From Lyophyllum atratum (taxonomy: Eukaryota > Basidiomycota > Agaricomycetes > Agaricales > Lyophyllaceae): a stretch of DNA of 64,000 bases. The translations under genes were made by a program, and so were the position numbers. The stretch lies in NCBI GenBank assembly GCA_014905825.1, contig JACGCN010000055.1, positions 124,001-188,000 of the forward strand, written 5' to 3'. Below are positions 1-11,673 of this stretch, piece after piece. How positions within the stretch are numbered: position 1 is the first letter of the stretch; every line of letters begins with the position of its first letter. The notes below the pieces were generated by a model. It ran no database searches, was not told the origin of the DNA, and worked only from the letters and a program-made list of their open reading frames with translations.

Positions 1-3000
1 TCCCAAGACTTAAGGTTCTTCTTCTGCACCGGAAAGTGACTGGGTTTCCGCAGCGACCAGAATGTCAGAACCCACAGGGTAAAACTCGCAGGTGAGGCAG
101 CGGTGATAAGTGCGAATACACCGTCACTTTGTGTGAGGTTGTGATTGATAATCGATATCATGGTGGCGACGAAGAGGGAATACAGAAGGCCAAGATGGGC
201 GTATACCATAGGGCGAATCAACGGTGGGTGGTATATGAGTGCTACGGCTGATGATGAACGCAAGGAATCAGCGCCAGATTCCAGGTTTAAATGTCGACGT
301 ACTAAAAGTGAACGATGTGACGTAGACTATACACCCGAATGGTTGGTGAATAATCTTTCACAGTTGAAAAAGAATCAACTAACTTGATACTTGCTGGCCG
401 ACACCTGTGACATCGGAATTTGGACATGGACCAAGATCACAAGAGTCCCGTGGAGGGTCCAGACAGTAAGCCTCGACAAATAGTGGATCTTGAGGCTGAA
501 AAGATAAGGTGGTCATGGCTGGTAGGAAAAAGTTTTCGGAAACATCTACGAAGGGGAGATTATAACGGGGGTGGTTGGTATAAATAGTGGATGCGGAGTC
601 GATACCGTTCGGGGGGCAAATTGTCACTTCACACGGAGAGCAATCTACGTGTCAAGTCTAATCGTGAAATCTTCGGGGGATTAGACCTCGAGGCCTCAAT
701 GCCCTAGTCTATATCGATCAGTTCGTGCTTTATATGTCTCCAGAACGACAGGAATACGCGACCATCAGCACGATTTGGGGCGAAAGAACTTACAATCAGC
801 ATGGGCCGAAGCTTCCGACGTTGAGGAGGAAGCCTTGAGGCAGATCTAAATGAAAAGTGACAGATCATATGCATGGGAACTGCCAGGCCGGCGCTAAAGG
901 ACCTCCGTTTTGACAACGAGGTAGGCCCCAGGGTAAAAATAGAGACTATACACCCTCTTTCATGTGGATAATTAGCCGCCAGCGCGCTTGTTCTGAAAGG
1001 TATCGTCCATCGCCTCGGACTCCTTGTAATCGCGAGTCACACTGGATCCTAGGCGCTACGGAATTGTGAAGCCCTCTGAGACCTATTAGAAATAAGCTGG
1101 TGAAGTCAGCTGAGTTTAACATACCAGTCGCTGATCTTGCATCTTGGGAATGATCAAGTACAGTTTTGGCGAGCGGAGAACCTCGTATTATTGCAGAGTT
1201 GTTGTTCGGTGGCTATGCATCGTGAGCTCTTACATTATTCAACGTCGATATGATCGTTGGAGGAATAACTGACCTGGTCAGGCTGCCGACTCTGCTTAGT
1301 ACCGCGATGGAGGGTTCCCAGTTTCGGTTGAATTTCTGGCAGGTAGGGATCATGTGATTAAACAGCGCTCGGGGCTCCAGGCAAACAACAACAACGAGAC
1401 CCCTCGAGCAAGCCTCGAGGACTTGAACAACACGTTCACAAGGTATCTCAGACGCGGGCTTGTCGCACTCGTGGAAAGGACATGTCGCAGGTATGCTCTT
1501 TTCTATACACCTACTTCGCTATCTGATAAGTAGTCACACATCCAGACTCTCCAGCCCACCTCTACTACACCTCTACTGCCAAAATCCGCCGACATCCACA
1601 CTGCAGGAAGCACGCCTCCAATCTAACGTTCTAGGATTTTTCGAGGACGACAGCAGCGCGTGTCATATTGTGAATATTCGTAATTCGCAGCCCTCCCTCG
1701 TATGACAGCGGCGCAGTATGTTCAGCGTTCGTTCTGGCGACAGCAGCTCATGTCATCTTCCAGATCAATTTGCGAAGTCGGGCATGTTTCTGGTCGCTCA
1801 GCCAAGCTTAAGAGGCGTGTACAATACCACTTAAGTACGTTCCCTCTTGTTTTCTTGACGACTAGCCTTATAACTCTCCCGTCCTCGTCAGAGGCATTCC
1901 CGGCATCCAAGATGATTTCAATTTGGCTAGAGTCTTATTTACCAACATCCATGAAGGTGCGCCCTTGGCCTCCGTGATCTGGGCTGTTCTAACGATATAC
2001 ACGACTATCCAGGCCCAATTCGGGCGATGTCTTTCCTCGTAATGCACCTCCATTTCGCATTGTGCATCGCCAGCCGGACTTTAAGTCACGTACGGGCGTC
2101 AATTGCAACTTGTACTTTTATCCGACGCTCCTGGCATGCGCAAACCCGGTCCTATCCCATGCCATGGTTAAATATTGGCGTTGGTTATCGTGGTCTTACC
2201 CGAGCTCCGAATTACGTACGCGGACACATACATATGGCGACGTGGCCGAATGATTGAACGACTCTCTTCCACCAACAATAGCTCATCCCGCACCCGATAC
2301 AACCCTGGCAACTGTATCTAAGTCGGTCTGAGTCCTAGACCTCGTGTTTGAAGGTAGGTACCTTTGATTTACACCCGCTTGTTGTTGGCATGCTGACGCT
2401 CTGCCGCGTCTAGTACACCAAGGGTAAGCCTAGGGCGCTTGTCGTATAGGCTTCGGGCAGTGGTACTATACACATGGGCCTGAAGTAAGATACTATCACC
2501 TTCACCCACTAGCTCCATGCCCGACTCTAATTCTATCGCAAGTCCCGATCGAAAAATTATGGGAGGCTCCAAGACCGGGAGTCCTTCCTTTTCGGCGAGA
2601 CGCGACCGCTGCAACCGTGATGTTGTCTACTTGCATCATTGAAGGTACGCCTTTCGACTTTCGTCTCTCATTCACTGCTCACCGGTCTAAAGATGCGTTG
2701 AAAGTCGTTAGTCGTCAATATAAGTGCATTTCAAGGATGGTCGTGATTCGTGACGCGATATGAAGATGAGGTTGAGGCCGTTGATGCTCGGGTACGTAAT
2801 TCGCCTCACCCCAAGGCATTGCAACTAACAGATTCCAGATTGTCCCGCTAATACTCGGGCTGGCGAGCGCATTCGGCTATCTTCAATAGAGAGAGAGATG
2901 CAAACATGGAATACACGGAGCGAAATCTTTTACCTGCATTACGTCGTGCCGTAGAGACTTTTTCAGTGATATAAGGAGGGAGTGTCTCCGAAAGCTCGAG

Positions 3001-3572
3001 CCATCCGCTGGTCCCAACAGCATCGGGTACCTCTCCCTCGTTCCAGTGGTCGTAGCACACCAACTGTATTCAAATACAAAATGCTTCTGGCAGACATGTG
3101 GTCTGGGTGAGTTCGGAAGCACGGACGTCAGAGCTACGGCGCATCGTGCAAGGCTGACAAGGAATAGAATGGGCCATTCAGAGTGTTGGGGTTAGGGGCG
3201 ACAGGACCGGCCGGCGACCTGGTGGATTCACGGGGACGACGCTACGGGGCCTCCAACGCCTGTGTTCATGATTACGGCGTTGCGATACGCAGATTAGATC
3301 ATAGAGTATTTTCTGCCTTCCCTTCTTTTCCTCGTATGTATCCCTTTTCCTTGATCTGTCCTTCGTTCCCATTCTTTCCGTTCCCATTCGGCTCTACGCA
3401 TGCCTTGCGCAGATTCAAATATGCTGTTGTCGGGACACACAATACACTTGAGAATTGAGCGCTGAGCTGTAGTCCCGACTCCCGATTCCCTACTACATCT
3501 TACATGGCCACTGCCCCTCATGCTCGCAAAATAGCACAAGAAAAAGAGTTTGTCATTTCGGTTCTACTCATA
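1..3572. other. Gene-poor stretch, no supported gene
   Basis: The reading frames here are all under about 105 codons, lie on both strands, and show no recognisable domain or set of matching splice sites. No tandem repeat or terminal inverted repeat was noticed. It may be old intergenic or degenerated DNA. Confidence 0.5.
3541..3545 (-). terminator. Pol III terminator of tRNA-Gln
   Basis: A run of five T on the minus strand, 28 nt past the tRNA-Gln 3' end, is the usual RNA polymerase III stop signal. Confidence 0.7.
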
Positions 3573-3659
3573 AGGCACTGCCAGGACTCGAACCTGGGTT
3601 ACGAGAAGAAGCCGATCAACGATCAGAATCTCGAGTGATAACCACTACACTACAGCGCC
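3573..3659 (-). tRNA. tRNA-Gln (CTG anticodon) with intron
   Basis: Minus-strand cloverleaf. The acceptor stem pairs GGCGCTG with CAGTGCC (one G-T pair). The D-arm carries the AGTGGTTATCAC signature typical of eukaryotic tRNA-Gln. The anticodon stem is CGAGA/TCTCG, and the T-arm is CCAGG-TTCGAGT-CCTGG. The anticodon CTG is at plus-strand positions 3624-3626. A 15 nt intron (3608-3622) follows base 37, the standard nuclear tRNA intron position. Both the internal A and B box regions look intact, so it should be functional. Confidence 0.95.
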
Positions 3660-4609
3660 GTGCTACTCATGTACTCCGTGACCATACTATTGATTTGTCA
3701 ATGCTGTATGACCACGTAGAAATAGTCTCAGACCAACGCGCAATGCGCATACAGTGCCACGAACCAATAAAACGCCTTGAGGCTCCCTTCATCGATTCAT
3801 CAGCCGTCATTGACTTCTCTCTGGCGGAATTGGAGCCAGAAGCCAGATACCTACATACAGACCGTGAAAGTTGCTTACGCTGCAATACGCAGAATGAATG
3901 CGGCATCGAATATGCTGTTCTCAGGCTCTTACATCAATATAGACTAGTATAGACTCTAGAGAAGCTGATTCGGGTTTATTACTTCCTTTCTACTAGTACT
4001 GGAGTATATATCCAATCGAGTCGCGTTGGTCCTGTCTTCGACGACCGGTTATTGGCTGTTGTCAGTGAATCACCGAGGATCACGGGGTTGAATTGATCCA
4101 AATTTCACCCTCAGGGCCTCAGCCTCCTGACAACTTTAACGCGTTCTCGATCTCACCATCGTCGACATCGGCTCAAGTTTCAAGACATACGTCGCGAGCC
4201 TTCGTCACCGTGACTGGTTCGAATATCCTCAAATAAGTATGTCCTCATCCCCTTTCTCTATTCATCCACCGTGCTGAGCCGCGCCCCCGCTTCCAGGCGC
4301 CTTGGCAAGCCCACCTACTGTTATGACACCTGACCCTTGCCTGACCTTCAAACGGCCGCATCCAGGTACCTTTGCATCTGCGCTTCCAAGCCTGCAACAT
4401 CCAATGTGCAGACCTATCTATCAGTTGTCGCTATAGCACGAACCCCCTACCGACGACGGCGCGAGTTATCGACTGTAAAAGCCGAAACAGGTCCCGGAGG
4501 GCGGAATAAGTCCACTACGGCACTGGTATGCTCTTGTGATTCCTCATCTACGATAAGCCGACTAACGTTTCTCTCCTCCCAAGACATAGTCGTAATAGTC
4601 GAGGCCATC
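3660..4609. other. Intergenic, nothing seen
   Basis: Only short unsupported reading frames lie between the tRNA-Gln gene and the left target-site duplication of the mobile element. Confidence 0.45.
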
Positions 4610-6025
4610 TGAATTCAGGGGCACAGGAAAATCGCCGTGGCACTCGCACGCAAGCGTGCCACTAGCGTGCAAGCGTGGCACGCTAGTGTCTGTAGATGTA
4701 GGCTGGGGTTCGGGTTCAGGGACATCTTGTCACTTTTATATGACTCGGAGAGGGTGTATAAACTACCTACCACCATTCTAAAAGCTAAATTTCTGTTCAG
4801 AAAGTTCGCTAGGGCTCTCAGATTGACGTCAAAAACTGGCTTGCACGCTAGCACAGCCACATTCGCACGCAAGTTGCACGTTACCTGCACGGCACTGCAC
4901 GTTACTGCACGGCACTGCACGCTACCTGCACGGCACTGCACGCTAGGTGCACGGCACTGCACGTCGATGCACGCTGAGCACGTCGATGCACGCGAGGGCA
5001 CGCTGACTATGAAGAGTTGCCTGTGAGGCCCGGGGTCGATTCAAGTTCTCGATTGTGTGGTCGGATACGCCGCGAACAGAATATTACGTTTAACAGAGAT
5101 CCTAAACCAGTTCTAGGTAAGAGCAAACCGTTGACAACCCGCCTACATCATTCTTAACTCTTGATAGACAACATCTCCCACACAAGCATGCAAGCACCGA
5201 AGGCTAAGCGAGGTTTTATGTAGACGTACAACGCACGGTCAATTCGTACCGATTGAAAAGCCCGGAGAGCAGGAAGGGTGGGAAGCGCTATACCCGACAA
5301 TGTTTGGATGTTCTCGTGTGCGATAATTCCCGTTGTCAAGTCATAACTCGCCCGAAGACCACACCCAAGGAAATAACTCCTCCCACCAAGCCCGTCGTTC
5401 ATCGACATGTCAACGGCGGCGCCCAATTCCCAGGAGAAAGAAACAAACGTAGCCACATCCTATTGTACTTCTAAATTCATTTCAAGCACGTAGGCTAGTG
5501 TACCAATCAATTGTGTTACTCACAGCAAGACTCACAGACTGTTGAAAATATCCCGCGATTGAATTCGGAATAAGTACCGTCACTTTTGAGATTCTGTAGC
5601 ATCCTCATGCAGGACGTACAGAGTCAATGCTTTAAGGGACTCAAATGAATCATATACCGTGCTTTGATAGTTATCTGACCTTAGCTGTAGACCCCCCAGC
5701 CTGTGGAGGCAAGTTTCTGCGAGTCAAACCTTTGCTGAGCTCATGTGACATGGCTTGGACATGGCAGGTTCCTCGGACGTCAAAAGCCGTCATCAATATC
5801 TCTGCCCTATCATAGAGGAGCATGTACGCCAATACCGAACCTGCACGGCAGAAATTAGACCTGCACGCCAACTGCACGCAGAAAGGCAATTTGTACGCTA
5901 ATTTATTGTATGCACGCAAATAAGAGGGTTTGCACGCTAATTATTTACTGCCGTGCCACGCTAGAAAACGTGTTTCGCACGCTTGCACGGCAGTGCCACG
6001 GCAATTTCTATAGGCCCTGAATTCA
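4610..6025. mobile_element. Non-autonomous TIR element with 8 bp target duplication (KDZ- or hAT-like)
   Basis: The element body spans 4618-6017 (1,400 bp) and is flanked by direct copies of TGAATTCA (4610-4617 and 6018-6025). The two ends are imperfect inverted repeats: the left begins GGGGCACAGGAAAATCGCCG and the reverse complement of the right begins GGGCCTATAGAAATTGCCG; both then run into GTGGCAC and GCAAGCGTG. Both ends hold dense subterminal copies of GCACG/TGCACGC (4637-4700, 4845-5000, 5840-6000). The interior has no long open frame, so no transposase is encoded. Known families with 8 bp duplications include hAT and the KDZ (Kyakuja-Dileera-Zisupton) elements. The long subterminal repeats suggest KDZ, but that is inference. 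The target sequence is itself palindromic, so the exact border could differ by a few bases. Confidence 0.75.
4845..5000. repeat. Subterminal tandem TGCACG repeats
   Basis: Many degenerate units of about 10-15 bp built on TGCACGGCAC and TGCACGCT stand head to tail. They create open frames of about 128 codons on both strands that are artefacts of the repeat. They probably serve as transposase binding sites of the surrounding element (inference). Confidence 0.8.
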
Positions 6026-6253
6026 GCCCTCGCGTCCCTGACGGTACGCCTTGTCTTTCCACGACCTTCCACGACCTCTGCCCAGTGCGCGACTTTTTAT
6101 CCAGATGATTTCTCCTTCCTCCAGTTACCCTATACCGCCAGCGCACACTATCAAGACACTTCTGTCAAGGAATGGAAAAGCGTCATACGGCCATTCCCAG
6201 CGTTGTCCAACGATATGACGGATCCGAGGGACGCTGGGGATGAGTGAGGATAT

Positions 6254-6347
6254 GGCAACTTGGCCGAGTGGTCTAAGGCGCTGGAATTAGGTTCATTTCA
6301 GACTTATCCAGTCCTTCGGGGCGTGAGTTCGAACCTCACAGTTGTCA
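6254..6347 (+). tRNA. tRNA-Leu (TAG anticodon) with intron
   Basis: The acceptor stem is GGCAACT/AGTTGTC. The D-arm contains TTGGCCGAGTGGTCTAAGGC, diagnostic of eukaryotic tRNA-Leu. The anticodon stem is CTGGA/TCCAG with the TAG anticodon at 6288-6290. A 14 nt intron (6292-6305) follows base 37. The long variable arm holds CCTTCGGGG, as expected for a class II tRNA, and the T-loop is TTCGAAC. It reads CUA (and CUN by wobble) leucine codons. Confidence 0.95.
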
Positions 6348-6370
6348 TAAGCTATATGATTCAGGCTGAA

Positions 6371-6380
6371 TTTTTTTTTT
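6371..6380 (+). terminator. Pol III terminator of tRNA-Leu
   Basis: Ten consecutive T lie 24 nt after the tRNA-Leu gene, a strong RNA polymerase III stop. Confidence 0.85.
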
Positions 6381-6961
6381 GGACGGGAACAAGACCTCTG
6401 CGGAGCCCATCAATGCCGAGCCCTTCATCCGACTTCTAAGCTGTAATGGACATCGAATGCGATCCATCCTCTCCGTTTCCGCATTCGCTCTGCTTAGCAC
6501 CCTCTTTCCCGCTTTCTGGTCCTCTCTTAGCCCTTGACGGCCATATCAACCTTCAGAACAAGCAGTTGGATGAGGTGCTGGCTGCAGAGGTCCGTCAACT
6601 TTGTGAGACAAGAACCTGAAAATGCAAGTACGCTTGATCGTCGATGGTCGATAAAAATGCCGAGGCACACAGTGCGGGGTGTCGGGCCTTCAGGATTGGT
6701 GTTGAGTACAGGATTCAGACATTTCACGGACACGTCAAAGTTCGTCAGTCTTACGGTCTGCTCTCCACAAATATTGGTAGGTACTCGTGTTGTTGAAGTT
6801 ACGGTCTTGTTCATCTCATTTCATATCCCTTTGACAACGAGTACGACGATGCAGACCATCTGCACCCGTTAAGCTGCCGCTTTTACACCAAGACATCGTG
6901 CGCATCGATACCCCGTCACCCGTGGCTCATCCTCAGTCATCAATGACTCCGTAAAACTTCT
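6381..6961. other. Intergenic, nothing seen
   Basis: Short overlapping frames on both strands only. No domain, repeat or RNA gene was recognised before the end of the first family Z gene. Confidence 0.4.
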
Positions 6962-9058
6962 TCAACGTCTTCGCTGCATGTTCAGCGACAAAGACGCTAG
7001 GCAACGGGTACCACGCAGAGCGTCGGGATCGATAGGCCGCATAGTCTTCGCCATAGACTCCACAGTCGTCCCGTCAAAGTACGTGTCCAGCTCTTCGCGG
7101 GTGGAGAAGCGGAACCGGTGACGACAAGTTGCAGTACGACATCCAGGTACTTCTGCAGGTGAGTCAAGTCAGATCCATGTATGGCAATGATAACAAATAA
7201 CCGCTTACCAGGCGCGAAGACCCCATCTTCTGCGCTCTCAGCAGCCTCTCCATTACACGCAGCGCCGTCGTAGGTGTGCGCCCCACCCCATTTGCGTGCG
7301 TCAGCCGGCCTCTGTCCATGGCTTCTGGCTACGTCCTCGTAGCGTTGCGCAGATAATCTGGGATCTACAAGATCGATCTTTACGGATCTGGTCCATCGGG
7401 GACTTGGAGGAACCGGGAAGGATTCTTGCTCGTCTCGGGACGGGCTACGTTCCATGTAGACACGCCCTCCGAAGGATGGGGGCCTCAATGCATTAGGCTT
7501 ATTGGCGCGCATCTCCGGCGTAATTGAAGGGACCGGTCCATAGTTCGAGGCTCCCACAGGCTGTGCGTGACGATGTGCCACCGATACAGGTCCTGCGGGT
7601 CCGAACTGGACGTTTTGGTTTGATGGGGCGCCTGCGACCCTTTTCCTATCTTCGTCCAGTGTAGATGTATGCTCGCGCGCTCTGGGTGCACAGTCGACCT
7701 CCGGAGGCGATGCGGCGTCTTTGACTCGATTTCGATAATCGTCTGGAGAAGGGGTGTCTTGCTGGAAGGTGGATTCGTTCTCCGATTCCCAGCGCTGCAT
7801 ACCGCGCAACTTCAGCTCGGCTGATATAGGCGGGTTGTCTTCCTCGATCCCACTCGACTGTCCGTAACGTTGCGAAGGGAAGCCATGACCTTCGAGCACA
7901 ATTTGGGGACCTTGACTCCGCGTGTGTCTCGGGTCGGGGGACGTCCTAGTTCTGTTTTCTTGTTCGCTCCAGCAAGGGGTAGCGCCACCCTCACGCCAAC
8001 CTCCTTCGACGTTTGCCTGGATGGTAGACGGGGGGTCGAATATGCGTGGGTCGGTAGCGAGCATCCGCCGTGCCGCAGGGGCAGGTTGCCTATGGTTCAC
8101 GATCCTGTCCGACTCTTCGCTCTGTTGAGCAGGTTGAGAGTTACGGTCCCGTCGTTCACTCGAGGGCACGATGCGTCGGCCCATGACTGGATGATTTTCA
8201 ATGTCCATTCGACGGATAGATTGAGAAGACGACAACCTGGTGCCGTGGTCATCGTATCTAGCTTGCATGGTCGGTGCCACCAGTACGCTCATATCGGCGT
8301 TCGAATCATATTTCCCTTTGTCTCCCGTGGACGTTGCAAGGTTACTAGTACTTGACGACCGCGGAATTTTGTCCCAGCTAGAATAGGGCGCAGTATTCGT
8401 CGGCAGAGCCCCGACATGGGTCCACGTGTAAGATATGCCGCTCCAAACGGGGGCCCAGCGAAAATCTGATGTTGTAGCGGGATGGGCCTGCATATTGTGG
8501 TGGAGGAGTGTTGCCTGGGTATGGGGGAGAGCGCGTTCGGCGAGAGCTTTGGGTCGAGGAGTTGGTTTGGCGGTGATGCTGGGTGCATCGCCTACCTTTA
8601 GATTTCGAGACGCTTTGGCGGCCGAGTGGGTAGGAATAGATTCCTTCGCCTTCTTCGCAGTGTCACCCTCGGTGCGCCGTTCTCCCGTGCTCTGCAACGT
8701 GAAACACTTTGTCAGTCAGCTTCATCGACAATTTGGAAAGTAGAATCAGAGACTTTACCTTTGGAATGGGTATGCCTAGGATACGCTTGATATCATAGCA
8801 TACATCGCGATGCGTTTCCCAGGAGCCGCGGTGATATGTTACGCCTGAATCCAGCTTGATCCACCGTGAGCATGCGCGGCATCGTATCTGCTTATGCTGC
8901 ACCTCGGCAGTCCAGATATCTTCCTCAAGCAGCCTGCGGCGCTCCGCTTCGTCCTCGATATTCTTACGACTTGGGCGCTCCGCTTGGTCTTTCTCGTCGC
9001 CGTCTTGTGCAATGTGTTGTTGTTGAGCCCAATCATCGTCGTCTCTGGTGGCATTCAT
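6962..9058 (-). CDS. Family Z protein 1 (C2HC zinc-binding motif, unknown function)
   Basis: Not a family I recognise. The model is complement(join(6962..7152,7209..8691,8759..9058)), 657 codons, with GT...AG introns of 67 and 56 nt. The N-terminal part carries a C-x2-C-x19-H-x3-C motif (CRACSRWIKLD, then HRDVC) that could bind zinc. A long charged, disordered middle follows. The end is a conserved block around RFRFSTREELDTYFDG and GTRCLA, preceded by two cysteines (CRTATC). Three paralogs share both intron positions (about 31.9, 37.3 and 51.7 kb). The start is doubtful: the frame is open to 9157 but has no ATG before residue 34 of that stretch, because one base is gained relative to the paralog at 51652. 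The upstream element common to the family is inverted here. It may be a decaying copy. Confidence 0.7.
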
Positions 9059-9205
9059 GTGGAGTGGCGTAGCTCTGGTGCCGGCTCTTACAGCTTTGAA
9101 CGGACCTCGCGATCGACTGTCTTGGCTGATGGCTTTCTTTTGTCGGGGTGCTATCACCAGGTGCGCATTTATGCATCATGGCTGATGGTGTCTAGACCAG
9201 GTGCC

Positions 9206-9395
9206 ATCGGTGGCAGTGACCAAGTGGCATAGTGGTGGCCTAACAATGGGATGAGCCATCAACGCGCCGTGGAGATTGGTTCGCAAAAAAGGTTCCTCTA
9301 ACAGATAGAAGAATGCCCAGCGGGTGTTCGACCGAAATAGTTTTATCTCCGCGACCCCAGCTCCGCCATATGCTCGTTTAATCTGGCTTGTTCCC
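9206..9395 (+). promoter_or_regulatory. Family Z upstream block, inverted relative to its gene
   Basis: This block resembles the stretch just upstream of the family Z genes at 31661, 37134 and 51446. Shared landmarks are AACAATGGGA, GCCATCAAC, ATCTCCGCGA, GCAGCTCCGCCATATGCT and TTTAATCTGGCTTGTT. In the other copies the block reads toward the gene; here it reads away from the minus-strand gene. Its CACGTG core is also degraded (CGCGCCGTGG). The homology switches orientation near 9200-9206. Promoter function is inference from position and conservation. Confidence 0.55.
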
Positions 9396-9738
9396 GGCCA
9401 CCAAACCAACGCCTTCCTGTTTACGTTATGAATACATCACGAGCATCTGGTTTGCGCTTGATAGCTCGTTGTACTTGCAGGTAAAGCGGATTAAGGGTGT
9501 ACCCTGTATACAAGGCACCTATAGACCGATGCTACTTAGTTATTTGGGGATGAGAGCTGTAAAGCAATGCCGCGTAATAATTTAAAGGGAGCGGCGAACA
9601 GTATGCATAGTATACAATAGAGTGAAGCAGCGTACTGAAGAAGGTGTCGAAAACTAACCCGTTATAGGAAAAGTTGAGTAGACGCGACTCGCATAATAAG
9701 AAAGACTATCCGATGGAAGCAGCCCCCGTACTCGATGG

Positions 9739-10667
9739 TCATGCGTATTGCAGAAACTTGGTGAATGGAGGTAAATCACCGATTTTCTCGGTGAAATCCT
9801 TGTGCCATCGAGCTGCGTCGTCTTTACAACAAATCGACGCAAAATGAGGAACTGCGATCACAGAGGCGATGGAGCCGTCATTCTTGATCCCAGTAAGTTC
9901 TCCGAGGGCGCAGAAAATCTTGCGTTGGTATTCTAACCAGTTCGCACACTTGTGTCCGGAAGGAGCGGTGAGATTAGCGTAGCGTATCTTCTCGTTCCAT
10001 GTCGCGTAGTAACGTATCTATCATGTAAAATATCAGTCCCAGCAAGTTACACTATGTCGAGCTCGACTTACCCAGGTATGAAGGAGTTCAGGAGACACTG
10101 TTTTTAGTGTGGCCGAAATCTTTTCCAACGTGACAAAAGGTGCAGCGAGGTTGCTTAAGGAAGGATAGCCATGCCTCATGGAATACTCGAGGACACCTAG
10201 GGCGTGGTCAGGCAGAGCTTTCCTGCGTACATGATGTTAGAATGCCGTCTATGAGAGAAGGTGCTAGATACACACGTCATGAAAACATTGCAGAGTTGCA
10301 TCGCGGGGTATATCTGATACTTCTCTACCGCTTCCGTCAATTTCTCGAGCGTCTCGAAGGGCAGTATCTCAAGAGATGGTTGTAGTCGGGGATAGACAAA
10401 CTGGAACATGAGTTCCAGTGTCGATGCCTCCTCGGTAAGGTCGACGATTTGATCAGCGGGAGAGAACTCGGCAGGCGGGAACCCGCCGCTCGTGACTTCG
10501 AGATTCCGGGCATGGATCCGGAAAAGGATTTTGTCCGAGGAGCGAAAGACGATGTCCGCATCCGGCGCATTGACTCAATCGTGAAAATCGTTAGGGTGAA
10601 GTGACAAGCGGAACGGGGAGCGCTCACAGAAATCAGATATCACCCTTACAGGGCATTCGTCGTGCAT
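9739..10667 (-). CDS. BTB/POZ domain protein 1
   Basis: The model is complement(join(9739..10017,10072..10222,10276..10573,10628..10667)), 255 residues. A tiny first exon joins a second exon of 298 nt that holds the BTB fold. Seen there are the family signatures FRSSDKILFRIH, ELMFQFVYPRLQPSLE and AEAVEKYQIYPAMQLCNV (the copy has TEAVEKYQ). Exon 3 encodes LPDHALGVLEY and LAAPFVTL, and exon 4 the C-terminal helical part ending near LPPFTKFL. This layout is common to a BTB family expanded in mushroom-forming fungi. BTB domains generally dimerise or recruit cullin-3 ubiquitin ligases, but no partner is evident here and the C-terminal region is not a known DNA-binding domain. It lies head to tail with two paralogs upstream. 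Confidence 0.85.
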
Positions 10668-11673
10668 TGTAGAGTACGAGAGCATCTCCAGTCGTCACTG
10701 GTGGGTGGAAGTGAATGAGTGCAAGATGACTCCCGCCAACCGCCTTTTACATGCCTTCGAAGAAGCCAGCCTCGTGATCTGGGGCCCCGGAGCATGCAGA
10801 AGTAAGTTACGTCGCGACTATGGGCAGGGCACCGTCATGCAGAAGCCACTGTAAAGTGAATGAGAAAGCAAAGGACCGAAAAGGAAATTACTTGGCGGTA
10901 ACGAGGCGAATCTCGCCCAGGTACGTGACGGGACGTGTGTCAGGGTCTCATGTTCCAGGACAACGATCACAGTCCAAGAGAAAAGGGCAAAAGCTTAAAC
11001 CATGCATACGAGGTGCCAGGTCCATAATCAGATATTAGGAGATCCTTTCGAACTGCTGACACGCTGCATGGGCTTGGACCAGGACAGAGTGGTGAACAAG
11101 GAACAAGGATAGAGGAACGTAAGCCGCTTTTCGCCGCGTCGACGAAGCATCCTGACATGCCAAGTGTTTGTGGGGTAAGCACGTCACAGCCCGTGAAAAT
11201 GGATGCATCCGCATCCAGTCTCGTGCTCCGAACTTGGGTAGTGCCTGTACAGAGGGGCAAGGTGAATAACCCAGCGACCTACGTGCCGGCATGATCAGTC
11301 CTTCATTGCTGCGCGATCGAAAGCTTGTGCGGTGTACTCGACTTGAGACTGGAGATGTGGGAATTGAATGCGTAGCGTGACAATGTCATATGGCAGGCAT
11401 TCGCCGGCTTGCTGATGAATCACCTCCGCGCCAAGCACGACAGGGAGCATGCAAGTTGTGCAAAGTCCGAGCCACACGATTGATATCGATTGCGAAACGT
11501 ACTATAATTTGACATTATAGACATACCAACCATGTTCATGGAATCGACTTCGCAACACCCTGTAAGTGGTCGCGAACGACTTGAACATCAAATTCTTCAT
11601 CCGAAGCTGTTGCATCGCATTAACATGGTGGTCAAATCGGAGACCAAGAAACCCGCTCACCAACCCCTATAAT
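10668..11673. other. Intergenic between BTB genes, nothing seen
   Basis: About 1 kb with only short, unsupported frames. It would contain the promoter of BTB gene 1 and the 3' region of BTB gene 2. Confidence 0.4.

Noticed and set aside
4845..5000. Regular repeats that could look like a CRISPR array.
   Set aside because: Units are degenerate, there are no uniform spacers, and the genome is eukaryotic; they lie inside a transposon end.
4615..5026. Two overlapping frames of about 128 codons on opposite strands.
   Set aside because: They are produced by the TGCACG repeat array of the mobile element; composition is purely repeat-driven.
7870..8355. 161-codon plus-strand frame.
   Set aside because: It is antisense to exon 2 of family Z gene 1, which has paralogs and conserved splice sites; the antisense frame is a shadow.
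9059..9157. Extended N-terminus of family Z gene 1 starting at GTG.
   Set aside because: GTG is not a normal nuclear start in fungi. The paralog at 51652 starts at an ATG whose counterpart here is in another frame.
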